NCBI GenBank assembly: GCA_041605955.1
Contig: JBFIXI010000103.1
Span: 1 to 9,869 of the forward strand
DNA: 9,869 nt
Reading direction: 5' to 3'
From: JAHEJX01 sp041605955
Lineage (GTDB): Bacteria > Actinomycetota > Acidimicrobiia > Spongiisociales > UBA5794
In this document: in pieces, positions 1 through 6,429 of the stretch
Layout of the letters: each line of letters opens with the position of its first letter
Position numbering within the stretch: the first letter of the stretch is position 1
Notes under the pieces: generated by a model
Told to the model about the DNA's origin: nothing
Databases searched by the model: none
What the model saw: the letters and a program-made list of their open reading frames with translations, nothing else
Made by a program: the position numbers and the translations under genes

Positions 1-315
1 ATTGCGACACTTGCTATCACCGGAGGGGGTGCCGAGGGGGTATTGCTCGGCATGGAGGCGCATCAGAACTACGACTGGGAAGACGACAAGCTCTGTCGGC
101 GCCTGAGCTACACGGGCATTCTTGACCTCGGTCTCGAACTCGACCCCGACGAGTGGGGAATCGTCCTCTTTGTACAAACGGTGGACAACTCGCCCTTGGA
201 CACGGATGCGATTGTTGCAGCGCAGAATGTCGGAGGCATCGTCGCCTCCGCGAACGTCGCAATCCTCGGCTGTGCCGGCGTAATGCTCCTCGACCACGCG
301 TTCGACGTCATCTGA
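1..315 (+). CDS. Hypothetical protein, C-terminal part (probably 5'-truncated by window edge)
   Basis: The frame is open from base 1 to a TGA at 313-315, giving about 104 residues. I do not recognise a family. The protein is mildly acidic (segments DWEDD, ELDPDEWG), with a hydrophobic C-terminal third (VGGIVASANVAILGCAGVML) that could be a buried core or one membrane helix. From about codon 18 on, third positions are mostly G or C, which supports + strand coding over the antisense frame at 108-467. The first 13 codons are less biased, so the gene may start inside the window. Candidates are TTG at 43, just after GAGGGG (34-39), or ATG at 52. No downstream gene shares its strand until 4822. Function unknown. 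Confidence 0.55.
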   Translation: MATLAITGGGAEGVLLGMEAHQNYDWEDDKLCRRLSYTGILDLGLELDPDEWGIVLFVQTVDNSPLDTDAIVAAQNVGGIVASANVAILGCAGVMLLDHAFDVI

Positions 316-362
316 CGGCCCTGAGTCCGGCTCACTGATCGGTCAATCAGAGCTTGGCGCCT

Positions 363-422
363 GCTTAGTTCTCGTCTCTCAAAGGCACTTCGAGGTTCGA
401 GTAAGCCTCGATTAGGCCCACC
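363..422 (+). repeat. Imperfect ~60-nt direct repeat, left copy
   Basis: Bases 394-421 contain a core (GGTTCGAGTAAGCCTCG, one variable base, then TTAGGCCCAC) that recurs at 8154-8181 with a single mismatch (A here, T there). Upstream of the core the copies still align loosely (TAGTT, GTC, CT, AGG, ACT blocks) back to about 363. In this copy TCGAGG (390-395) and CCTCGA (406-411) can pair around a 10-nt loop containing TTCGAG, resembling a tRNA T-arm. The right copy does not keep that pairing. Confidence 0.6.
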
Positions 423-463
423 ACCGAAAAACCCGTAACCAGAGGGGCATGAAGGCTCCTGAC

Positions 464-661
464 TCATGGTGTCGCGGGCCGATCATCCATCGTGCCCTTC
501 GTGCTTCTCGGCGGCGAAGCGGTGGCTGCTGCGAGCCCAATGGCCGCCGCAAGCATCACCCGGGAATACGTTGCCGCCGTACCGGCCGTGGCATTCATGA
601 TCAGCGACTAGACCCCGAGCAGGACGAGCCCGATGATGCCTGCTAGTCGCTTCTTCGACAT
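464..661 (-). pseudogene. Small two-helix membrane protein interrupted by in-frame TAG
   Basis: On the minus strand an ATG (661-659) sits 6 nt after a strong GAGGAGG Shine-Dalgarno, so it was probably once translated. Codons 1-17 read MSKKRLAGIIGLVLLGV, then TAG (610-608). In the same frame another 47 codons follow, starting SLIMNATAG and containing a second hydrophobic stretch (VMLAAAIGLAAATA), to a TGA at 466-464. Read through the TAG, it would be a 65-residue protein with a positively charged N-terminus and two potential helices. It starts 75 nt downstream of the permease stop on the same strand, so it looks like a decayed third gene of the exporter operon. Reinitiation at the ATG at 598-596 is possible. 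TAG is used as a normal stop by the ATPase and secreted-protein genes here, so recoding is unlikely. A functional 17-residue peptide is the alternative. Confidence 0.5.
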
Positions 662-736
662 GAAGGCCCTCCTCGCTGTTGTTCAACTGAGGCAACAGGG
701 GAGCACTCAACAGTGGGGATGGTTCTTGCTCGCTGT

Positions 737-1483
737 TCAGACGACGTCGCGACGGGTGACGGCGAGGAGGCCGATGGCGGCAGGAACGAGGGCCCACAAC
801 CCGATGGCCGCGATCGCCGCTCCCATACCTACGGCGTTGTCAACTCCCGAGACCACGTTGGCGAGGGTGCCAGGCACCCAAGACGCAGCCTCGCTGACCA
901 GCTGCACGGCAAGCGGCGGCAAGATGACCAGCAACAGGATGGTGCCAGTGACCGCGCCGCCTGGGTTGCGGACCAAGGCGCCCACCCCGGCGCCGAGCAC
1001 CGCACCGGCACCTCCCGCCAGAGTCGACGCCGCGAGGACCTGCGCCAGGTCGGTGGCAGATACCATGAACCCGAAGTCAGTCGCGGTGAGCCCCGCTGCC
1101 ACCGAACCGGCGCTCAGGGCGCCACCGACGAGTCCGACCACGCTGCCGGCGACGAACGCGGCGGCGAGTTGTGCGAGGACGGCTTGGGGGCGACGGGGTG
1201 TGGTCAGGAACGTGAGAACGACTGTACCGTGACCGTATTCGCGGGCGATAGCGATGGCGCCAAATAGCCCGGCAATCACGAGAGCGTTCCCGGCAAAGGC
1301 CATCAGTGACTGCTGGTCTGCCGCGGTGGAGATGAAAGTCTTGCTGCCGTCCATGTCGGTGCCAAACGCCACCGCGGTGGCAGTCGCTACACCGATCACT
1401 ACGAGCACGGTGAGAAATGCCAACGGCATCTTTGTGCTGGTCAGTTTGCGGAGTTCGGCCTTTACGGTTCGAAGCCAGTTCAT
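737..1483 (-). CDS. ABC-2 type transporter permease
   Basis: This 248-residue integral membrane protein is the probable channel-forming partner of the ATPase encoded just upstream. Six hydrophobic segments are visible, at about residues 20-40, 60-80, 102-130, 147-170, 177-197 and 220-243, after a short basic cytoplasmic N-terminus (MNWLRTVKAELRKL). The loop after helix 2 reads REYGHGTVVLTFLTTPRR, matching the ExxxGT...L..P..R pattern typical of ABC-2 permeases that contact the ATPase. I chose the ATG at 1483 because AAAGGAG lies 5 nt before it. An in-frame start at 1537 would add 18 residues that overlap the ATPase gene and lack a ribosome site. The start is 2 nt after the ATPase stop, so translation is probably coupled. 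Substrate is not predictable; related pairs export drugs, peptides or lipids. Confidence 0.88.
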   Translation of the reverse strand: MNWLRTVKAELRKLTSTKMPLAFLTVLVVIGVATATAVAFGTDMDGSKTFISTAADQQSLMAFAGNALVIAGLFGAIAIAREYGHGTVVLTFLTTPRRPQAVLAQLAAAFVAGSVVGLVGGALSAGSVAAGLTATDFGFMVSATDLAQVLAASTLAGGAGAVLGAGVGALVRNPGGAVTGTILLLVILPPLAVQLVSEAASWVPGTLANVVSGVDNAVGMGAAIAAIGLWALVPAAIGLLAVTRRDVV

Positions 1484-1485
1484 GA

Positions 1486-2448
1486 CTACTCCTTTGTGTT
1501 GCGCTGGGGTTCGCCGTCTGCCGCATCGTCTGTCCATGCGAAGAAGCGATCCTCCAGCGAGTCGGTGTGATGTGATAGTTCATGCAAAGGAATGCCGGCG
1601 CGGAACGCCTGTTCCCCGATCTCTTCAAGAGAGAGGCCACGGACCACGAGGGTGCCGTGTTGTCCGGACTCAACGATGCCGCCTGCGCTCTTGAGGGTGA
1701 TTCGCAGATCGTCCGGCGAGTCGGCCCGGACGAGAGATGCGGATTGCCGCAGCTCGGTCAGCGACCCGTGGGCCACCAATCGGCCCTGGTTGACGACGAC
1801 AACATCGTCGGCGAGTTGCTCCACCTCACCGAGCAGATGGCTGGACACGAGCACCGTGTTGCCTTCGGCTGCGCGCGATCGGAGAAGATTCCGCAATGTC
1901 CGAATACCTTGCGGATCCAAGCCGTTGCCGGGCTCATCGAGAACGAGCACAGGTGGGTCACACAGCAGAGCGGCGGCAAGCGCCAGACGCTGCTTCATGC
2001 CGAGTGAGTACGCACCGGCGCGCCGGTGCGCTGCGTGTTTTAGCTCTACGAGTTCGAGTACTTCGTCTATTCGTTCCATGGGCGTTCCTGTGGCGTCCGC
2101 CAGAATCCGGAGATGGTTCCGCCCGCTTCGTCCGGGATGAAACGCATCGGCCTCCACGGCAGCGCCGACCGTCCCAGAAGGGTCCGGAAGCTCGCCATAG
2201 GTGAGACCGCCGATGGTGGCCCGGCCGCGGGTCGGAGTGGCCAGGCCGAGCAGGATCTTCATCGTTGTGGACTTGCCCGCACCGTTCGGGCCGAGGAAGC
2301 CCGTCACACGTCCGGGCTTGACGACGAATGACAGGTCGTCGACGACGGCGGCACCGCCGTAGCTCTTGGTAACGTGTTCGATGGAAATCGGGTACTCGTC
2401 ACTCTTGGCCGCCGCCAGGTCGCTTCGGGGTAGCAACGTTGTGGTCAC
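1486..2448 (-). CDS. ABC transporter ATP-binding protein (BcrA/DrrA-like)
   Basis: This 320-residue cytoplasmic ATPase powers the permease encoded directly after it. The nucleotide-binding domain spans about residues 20-235: Walker A GPNGAGKST at 53-61, a Q-loop region where the usual Gln is replaced by Glu (VGAAVE, E99), signature YSLGMKQR at 147-154, Walker B VLVLDEP at 167-173 followed by GNGLDP, and H-loop SSH with H204. The SLGMKQR signature in place of LSGGQ is common in the bacitracin/antibiotic-resistance branch with one NBD and a separate ABC-2 permease. The C-terminal ~85 residues are the accessory domain of that branch. I chose GTG at 2448 because AAGGAGGAGGAAC lies directly upstream; the next in-frame ATG at 2532 adds 28 unlikely residues. 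Upstream sit two inverted repeats and the two-component genes, suggesting stress- or antibiotic-induced expression. It ends with TAG. Confidence 0.93.
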   Translation of the reverse strand: MTTTLLPRSDLAAAKSDEYPISIEHVTKSYGGAAVVDDLSFVVKPGRVTGFLGPNGAGKSTTMKILLGLATPTRGRATIGGLTYGELPDPSGTVGAAVEADAFHPGRSGRNHLRILADATGTPMERIDEVLELVELKHAAHRRAGAYSLGMKQRLALAAALLCDPPVLVLDEPGNGLDPQGIRTLRNLLRSRAAEGNTVLVSSHLLGEVEQLADDVVVVNQGRLVAHGSLTELRQSASLVRADSPDDLRITLKSAGGIVESGQHGTLVVRGLSLEEIGEQAFRAGIPLHELSHHTDSLEDRFFAWTDDAADGEPQRNTKE

Positions 2449-2463
2449 TAGTTCCTCCTCCTT

Positions 2464-2511
2464 CGTTGACCACTTCAACGTATGGGGTTGGGGTCGGGGT
2501 GTCGCCAACCC
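2464..2511 (-). promoter_or_regulatory. Pair of inverted repeats upstream of the ABC ATPase (candidate operator)
   Basis: CGTTGA (2464-2469) and TCAACG (2475-2480) form a perfect 6-bp inverted repeat with a 5-nt centre, just upstream of the ATPase ribosome site. Farther upstream GGGTTGG (2485-2491) and CCAACCC (2505-2511) form a 7-bp inverted repeat with a 13-nt centre. Dyads like these fit dimeric NarL-type regulators, and such a regulator is encoded immediately upstream. Binding is inferred; the sites could equally be RNA structure. Confidence 0.35.
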
Positions 2512-2703
2512 TGGGGACGGATCCCGCCTCAAACCCTGGGTGGAGAAGACCGACCAAACGCTGGTTCAGGAGTGTGGGTCAACACTTCAAGGATGACTGC
2601 CCTTCCGTGTACGGCTTCGACCGATGAGGGCTTCTTCGGCGCCACGTCGTTCACGCCCTCACCCCTTCGCTTCGCCTTCGAAGTCGGCTCGCAGAGCTCG
2701 CGA

Positions 2704-2744
2704 CCTCTCAACAGGGAGAGGGATTCACCCTCCCTTTGGAAGGG
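2704..2744 (-). terminator. Tandem hairpins after the response regulator
   Basis: CCTCTC (2704-2709) pairs with GAGAGG (2716-2721) across AACAGG. CCCTT (2732-2736) pairs with AAGGG (2740-2744) across TGG. They lie about 75-110 nt past the regulator stop in its reading direction. No T-run follows on either strand, so an intrinsic terminator is uncertain. The purine/pyrimidine-rich design also resembles dispersed REP-type palindromes. Confidence 0.35.
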
Positions 2745-2816
2745 TCGGTGGGCCGCAGGCGCCTGGCCGGGGGGAGGGATACGAGAGCGAGACCGCTCAG
2801 GTGTTGGACAGGCTTG

Positions 2817-3494
2817 TCAGTTGCCGACGTCTTGCTCGCCGGGCTCGACCAGCCCGCTCTCGTAGGCGAAAACGACTGCCTGGGCGCGGTCGCGCAGGCC
2901 GAGCTTGGTGAACACGCTGTTGATGTGCGATTTCACGGTCGCCCCTCCGATGAACAGCTGTTCTGAGATCTCGGCGTTGTTGGAACCGCGGCCGATCGCG
3001 GTGAGCACCTCACGCTCGCGCTCGGTCAGTCGCTCTAGTCGAGCAGAAGCGGCGGTATCGGTTGCGAGGCGCTGGGTGAAACGTCCGATGAGACGCCTGG
3101 TGATGGAGGGAGCAAGCAGAGCCCCGCCGTCGGCCACGGTGCGTACTGCGGACACCAGCTCAGCTCGGGGGATGTCTTTCAGCACGAACGCGCTGGCGCC
3201 GGCCCTCAACGCCTCGTACACATACTCGTCAGGGTCGAAGGTGGTCAGGATGAGCACCTTCACCGGCCATTCCGCCTCTCCTACGATGCGTCGCGTCGCC
3301 TCCAGGCCGTCCATCTCAGGCATACGAATGTCCATGAGGATCACGTCGGGACGGTGAGAGCGCGCCGCCTCGATCGCTTCCAAGCCGGTGCCGGCCTCAC
3401 CGACCACCTCGATGTCGTTCTCGTGGTCGAGAACCATGGCGAATCCGTCACGAACCAAGGCCTGATCGTCGACCACGAGTACACGAATACTCAT
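2817..3494 (-). CDS. NarL/LuxR-family two-component response regulator
   Basis: This 225-residue DNA-binding regulator is phosphorylated by the kinase encoded just upstream. Residues 1-120 are a receiver domain: acidic pair D9-D10, phospho-acceptor D55 in VILMDIRMPEMDG, switch T84/T85 in LILTTF, and K106 in FVLKD. Residues about 153-215 are a LuxR-type helix-turn-helix (LTEREREVL, then recognition helix around GATVKSHINSVF). The ATG overlaps the kinase stop in an ATGA, with GGAG 6 nt before it, so the two are translationally coupled. The exporter downstream on the same strand is the natural target, since such pairs in Actinobacteria and Firmicutes often control a neighbouring ABC transporter. 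That link is inferred. A degraded copy of its 3' end lies in inverted orientation at 4822-5048. Confidence 0.95.
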   Translation of the reverse strand: MSIRVLVVDDQALVRDGFAMVLDHENDIEVVGEAGTGLEAIEAARSHRPDVILMDIRMPEMDGLEATRRIVGEAEWPVKVLILTTFDPDEYVYEALRAGASAFVLKDIPRAELVSAVRTVADGGALLAPSITRRLIGRFTQRLATDTAASARLERLTEREREVLTAIGRGSNNAEISEQLFIGGATVKSHINSVFTKLGLRDRAQAVVFAYESGLVEPGEQDVGN

Positions 3495-4723
3495 GACGGA
3501 CTCCGGTCGAGGGGCAGGCGAGCAATTATTCGGAACCCGCCGCCGAGACGGGGGCCCGCGTCAAAGTTGCCACCGAGCAGCGCCACCCGCTCCCGCATCC
3601 CAACCAGACCTTGACCTGATCCCGCCAGCGTCGAAACACCCGCCCCTCGATCGGTCACCTCGATGATGAGCATCTGGTTGTCCGTGGACAGCCGTACTTC
3701 GGCTTCCGGGTCGGGTCCGGCATGTTTGAGCACGTTGGTGAGCGCCTCCTGGACGATTCGGTAGGAGGCCAGGTCCACTCCGGCCGGTAGATCGCCGGGA
3801 TCGCGGTCATTGGATAGCGACGCGTCCACTCCAGCGCGCCTCATCTCCTCCACGAGTTCGGGGATTTCGGCCAGGCCGTGCATGGGTGCGAGACCCTCCG
3901 GCTGGTCGTCACCGCGGAGAACGCCGAGAACCTGCCGGAGCTCGCGGAGCGCCTCGCGCGCCTCCTCCTCTACTGCCGCCATGGCTCGAACCGCCCTCTC
4001 GGGGTCGCTCCCAGCCACGGTCTGGGCGGCGCCGGCTTGAACCGTGATCATGCTGACCCGATGTGCGACCACGTCATGCAATTCGCGGGCTATGCGGGTT
4101 CGCTCCTCGTCCGCGGCTCGCTGCGCCGCTGCCGCTCTCTCCCGTTCCAAGTACTCGGCCCGTTCTTCGAGCAGCGCCAGATACTCTCTCCGGCCCTTGA
4201 TTCGTCGCCCCACATACCAAGCCACAAACACCAGGACAAGTGACAGCCCTATGACCGAAACCGGTTCACGCTCGATCAGATCGTTGGCAATGACGACGAG
4301 GAACGCAGCAGCGACTGCCAGATAGCTGGTCCGTTGCTCTTCTATATAGCGGCCCACGCCATACAGCGAAACGAAGATCGCAAGTGAGGGACCACCATCC
4401 AGGCTGATGACATCCCACACCAGCGACGCGACCAGGGTTGCCGCCAGCACAATCAGCGGCCGGCTGCGCCGCCACAAGAGAGCGACGCTGCTGGCGGCGA
4501 GCAAGAGGTAGGTGGCCGTGCCAACGTCTCCGAGCATCGAGATGTCGAACTCGCCCGCTTCGTTGGCTATCCGTCCAAGGCTCCCGACCACCTCGAGAAC
4601 CAACACGACGACGGCTAGGGCCGTGTCGGAACTGCGGGGCCATCGAGTGAGGGGACCCCGGCGGGAACGAATCGGCTCTTTTCCAGAAACGGCAGCGCCT
4701 GATGAGATGCCGATCGCCATCAC
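3491..4723 (-). CDS. Sensor histidine kinase, HisKA_3 (DesK/LiaS-like)
   Basis: This 410-residue membrane kinase senses an unknown signal and phosphorylates the co-encoded regulator. After about 30 basic cytoplasmic residues, hydrophobic segments at roughly 33-51, 68-84, 88-105, 112-124, 133-150 and 155-171 form an N-terminal sensor with only short loops, so it probably senses the membrane itself. A coiled segment (about 178-212) leads to the dimerisation domain with phospho-acceptor H216 in ELHDVVAH. The ATP-binding domain has N-box EALTNVLKH (N330), G1 DRGAGV (358-363) and G2 GQGLVGMRER (370-379). The start is weakly supported: GTG at 4723 and ATG at 4720 adjoin, neither with a clear ribosome site. 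The next Met is too far inside. The unusual start borders the HTH remnant, so the promoter region may have been rearranged. Confidence 0.93.
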   Translation of the reverse strand: MMAIGISSGAAVSGKEPIRSRRGPLTRWPRSSDTALAVVVLVLEVVGSLGRIANEAGEFDISMLGDVGTATYLLLAASSVALLWRRSRPLIVLAATLVASLVWDVISLDGGPSLAIFVSLYGVGRYIEEQRTSYLAVAAAFLVVIANDLIEREPVSVIGLSLVLVFVAWYVGRRIKGRREYLALLEERAEYLERERAAAAQRAADEERTRIARELHDVVAHRVSMITVQAGAAQTVAGSDPERAVRAMAAVEEEAREALRELRQVLGVLRGDDQPEGLAPMHGLAEIPELVEEMRRAGVDASLSNDRDPGDLPAGVDLASYRIVQEALTNVLKHAGPDPEAEVRLSTDNQMLIIEVTDRGAGVSTLAGSGQGLVGMRERVALLGGNFDAGPRLGGGFRIIARLPLDRSPS

Positions 4724-4821
4724 CAGATGATGGCACAGCGACCGCAGACGCGAAGGCCCCCAATGCGCATACAGACCACGCGACGTCGGCTTCTGGCTCC
4801 GAGCACCGGCTCCTTGTCGTT

Positions 4822-5048
4822 GCTCGTCTCGGGCGACTCACGGATCGTGAACGTGAGGTTCTCACGACGATCGGCCACGGTTACGACAACGCCAATAACT
4901 CTGAGCAGCTCTTCATCGGTTCGGCAACCGTCAAGGCACACATCAACAACTTCTTCACAAGCTGGGTCTGCGGGACCGCGCCCAGGCCGTCGTGTTCGCC
5001 TATGAGAGCGGGCTGGTTGGGTCCGGCGAGCGAGACGTCGGCGACTGA
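4822..5048 (+). pseudogene. Remnant of a LuxR/NarL-type response regulator (HTH domain only, frameshifted)
   Basis: The + strand encodes ARLGRLTDREREVL and then EQLFIGSATVKAHINNFF, clearly matching the regulator at 2817-3494 (LTEREREVL, EQLFIGGATVKSHINSVF). At 4957-4959 the threonine codon lacks one base. After shifting frame at 4959 the match resumes as KLGLRDRAQAVVFAYESGLV and ends at TGA 5046-5048, in step with the regulator C-terminus. No receiver domain precedes it; homology fades near 4822, between it and the divergent kinase gene. A conserved hydrophobic position in the HTH is also changed (AEISEQ becomes ANNSEQ). Nucleotide similarity to the intact gene is high by eye (about 80%, not computed), so it is probably an old duplicate or the stub of a second system. 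A functional product is unlikely. Confidence 0.85.
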
Positions 5049-5072
5049 GGACCCACCCAGAGATCTACCGAA

Positions 5073-5098
5073 GGGACCCCCGCCGGAGCAGGGGTCCC
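5073..5098. terminator. Perfect 8-bp GC-rich hairpin between convergent genes
   Basis: GGGACCCC (5073-5080) pairs perfectly with GGGGTCCC (5091-5098) around a 10-nt loop containing CCGGAGC. It lies 24 nt after the remnant's stop on the + strand and 16 nt beyond the stop of the convergent secreted-protein gene, so it could end transcription from both sides. No T-run follows. A near-copy in inverted orientation is at 6378-6402. Confidence 0.55.
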
Positions 5099-5114
5099 AT
5101 TCGTCATCGAGAGA

Positions 5115-6071
5115 CTATGGATTGACGAGCGCCACCCATTCGTCCATCGCGCTGTTGCTGAGCCCGTGCTTGTAGTGACCATGGCCCAGACCGAGGGCAT
5201 CGGCGATCTGCTCGGCGTTACACCCGGCGGTGTCGACAATGGTGTAGCTCCGCTGGGGGCCCTCGCCCTTGGGCTCGACGGTATCGAAGTCGCCGTTATC
5301 GTCGACCAGCGCCCACCGGTTGGTACCCAACACCACGGTGGGGATTGTCGGGTCCGGAATCACCGTGCCGTCACACACGTCATCGTCGTCAACGACGCCG
5401 TCGCCGTCGCTGTCGCTGTTGGGTTCGAACTCCACCGAGAGGCGAACATCGTCACCGTAGACGTTGACGAAGTTGGGGGTGGGGCCAGACGTGGAGATGG
5501 AGAAGACCACCTCGAGTTGCCCGCCGGCGGCGTCGGCGGCCGTGGCCGTGTAGGTCCCGGAAATTGTGGTGAACGACGCGAGGTTGGTGTCCCCGGTGAT
5601 CCCACTGCCGAGGAGCACAGGGCCGCTCCCGAAATCCAGACTCAGAGAGCCAGACGAGTTCGCACTCCAAGAATCCACTTTGAACGACCAGGTGAACTCG
5701 TCGCCCGCTGCCACTGCGCCGTAGGCACCGCCAAGGAGGTCGGCCGACGTAGCCGTCGTGGTGTTCGGGTTGGGTATCGACCCGTCTGCGAACAAGGCAT
5801 CGGCGCCGTCGGCGCCTTGCAGTGTGAAGTTGTGAGGCGGCCTCGTTAGCAGGCCACCGGCCGAGGGTCCGGTGGAGACGATCGACCATCCCGCCAGCGC
5901 CACCGGTGACAAATTGATGCCACTCCCCCCGGGAGGCGGGTTCGACTCGAACGAACCGTCATTGGTCACCGGGTCCATCAGCGTGACCGTGGTTGTAGCC
6001 AGTGCGGTCGGGGGGAACAGAAACGCCCCTACCAACAACGCAGCACAGGCCGCAATGAAATACCGTCTCAC
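5115..6071 (-). CDS. Secreted protein with TSP3-like calcium-binding segment
   Basis: This 318-residue exported protein has an unknown role. Residues 1-25 form a classical signal peptide (basic VRRYF, hydrophobic core, cleavage after ALA). Residues 35-215 are Gly/Ser/Thr-rich, begin with a DGSFE motif and end with DDVRLSVEFE. This resembles the beta-sandwich carbohydrate-binding-like domains of bacterial surface proteins. An acidic stretch at 219-235 (DSDGDGVVDDDDVCDG) fits a thrombospondin type-3 calcium-binding repeat. The C-terminal domain (about 245-318; NRWALVDDNGDF, GCNAEQIADALGLGHGHYKHG) resembles a tail I recall after TSP3 repeats in other environmental bacteria, usually with GCSCEQI and FGCS. 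I chose GTG at 6071 because AGAGGTGG lies 5 nt before it. GTG at 6080 lies inside the ribosome-site hairpin. It ends with TAG. Confidence 0.8.
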   Translation of the reverse strand: MRRYFIAACAALLVGAFLFPPTALATTTVTLMDPVTNDGSFESNPPPGGSGINLSPVALAGWSIVSTGPSAGGLLTRPPHNFTLQGADGADALFADGSIPNPNTTTATSADLLGGAYGAVAAGDEFTWSFKVDSWSANSSGSLSLDFGSGPVLLGSGITGDTNLASFTTISGTYTATAADAAGGQLEVVFSISTSGPTPNFVNVYGDDVRLSVEFEPNSDSDGDGVVDDDDVCDGTVIPDPTIPTVVLGTNRWALVDDNGDFDTVEPKGEGPQRSYTIVDTAGCNAEQIADALGLGHGHYKHGLSNSAMDEWVALVNP

Positions 6072-6076
6072 AGCAT

Positions 6077-6102
6077 CCACCTCTCTCAGTGAGGAGAGGT
6101 GG
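6077..6102 (-). promoter_or_regulatory. Hairpin sequestering the ribosome-binding site of the secreted-protein gene
   Basis: In the minus-strand transcript CCACCTCTC pairs perfectly with GAGAGGTGG across the 8-nt loop CTCACTGA. The second arm is the Shine-Dalgarno itself, 5 nt before the GTG at 6071. Nine base pairs, six of them G-C, should hide the site when folded. This suggests control by temperature, a trans-acting RNA or protein, or ribosome arrival. The pairing is seen in the sequence; the regulation is inferred. Confidence 0.55.
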
Positions 6103-6277
6103 TTGACCGAGGGCTGCTTGGTCCTCCCACCGGTCCAGGTTCCTCATCCACGTACCCTCGCCGCCCTAAACCCAAAATTGAGCGGCAGGGGCCTTTTCCC
6201 GTCCGGCCAGTGTTTCACAAATTCACGAGGACTCCAAATGATAGATTTCGCGTTCACATAGGACGCACAAGACCGGC

Positions 6278-6305
6278 ATTATCTAGCGGGGTGACCGGAG
6301 CGCAA
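6278..6305 (-). promoter_or_regulatory. Weak candidate promoter for the secreted-protein gene
   Basis: On the minus strand GATAAT (6283-6278; 5 of 6 to TATAAT) is preceded by TTGCGC (6305-6300; 3 of 6 to TTGACA) with a 16-nt spacer. It would give a leader of about 200 nt ending in the ribosome-site hairpin. The match is weak at -35. Confidence 0.25.
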
Positions 6306-6377
6306 GACTGTCCGACCTAACCCCGTGGTTCACGATCCGCGTATGGGTTACTACCCAACCCCGAAGAAGCTGCGACA

Positions 6378-6402
6378 GGGACCCGGCTCCGGTAGGGGTC
6401 CC
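6378..6402 (-). terminator. GC-rich hairpin, inverted copy of the 5073-5098 element
   Basis: GGGACCC (6378-6384) pairs with GGGTCCC (6396-6402). Read on the minus strand, the loop contains CCGGAGC, as in the + strand element at 5073-5098, so this is the same element inverted. It lies about 230 nt beyond the hydrolase stop in the hydrolase reading direction. No T-run follows. Confidence 0.4.
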
Positions 6403-6429
6403 CTCGCCTTCCCCGGACGCCGAGCAGTA

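Larger units (their letters stand above)
2449..2816. other. Intergenic region between response regulator and exporter operon
   Basis: No convincing gene lies in these 368 bases. The right half (2640-2765) is rich in hairpins and probably ends the kinase-regulator transcript. The left half (2464-2600) is the leader and likely promoter region of the exporter, with two inverted repeats. The palindrome CAGGCGCCTG is at 2756-2765. I see no convincing -35/-10 pair. TTGGCG with TACGTT on the minus strand is a weak candidate, with an overlong 20-nt spacer. Confidence 0.6.

Noticed and set aside
108..467. 119-codon minus-strand ORF
   Set aside because: It overlaps the better-supported + strand gene ending at 315 and runs through the dispersed repeat. 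No domain or ribosome site was seen.
633..1267. Long + strand ORFs (199 and 184 codons) opposite the permease
   Set aside because: They give low-complexity Ala/Thr/Pro or Arg/Gly-rich peptides typical of high-GC antisense frames, while the minus strand encodes a clear six-helix ABC permease.
2482..2911. + strand ORFs across the regulator-exporter spacer
   Set aside because: Their sequence (SPHPFASPSKSARRA) is the usual translation of palindromic intergenic repeats, with no family resemblance.
5166..5849. 227-codon + strand ORF opposite the secreted protein
   Set aside because: The minus-strand frame has a signal peptide, TSP3 motif and recognisable C-terminal domain; the + frame is its shadow.
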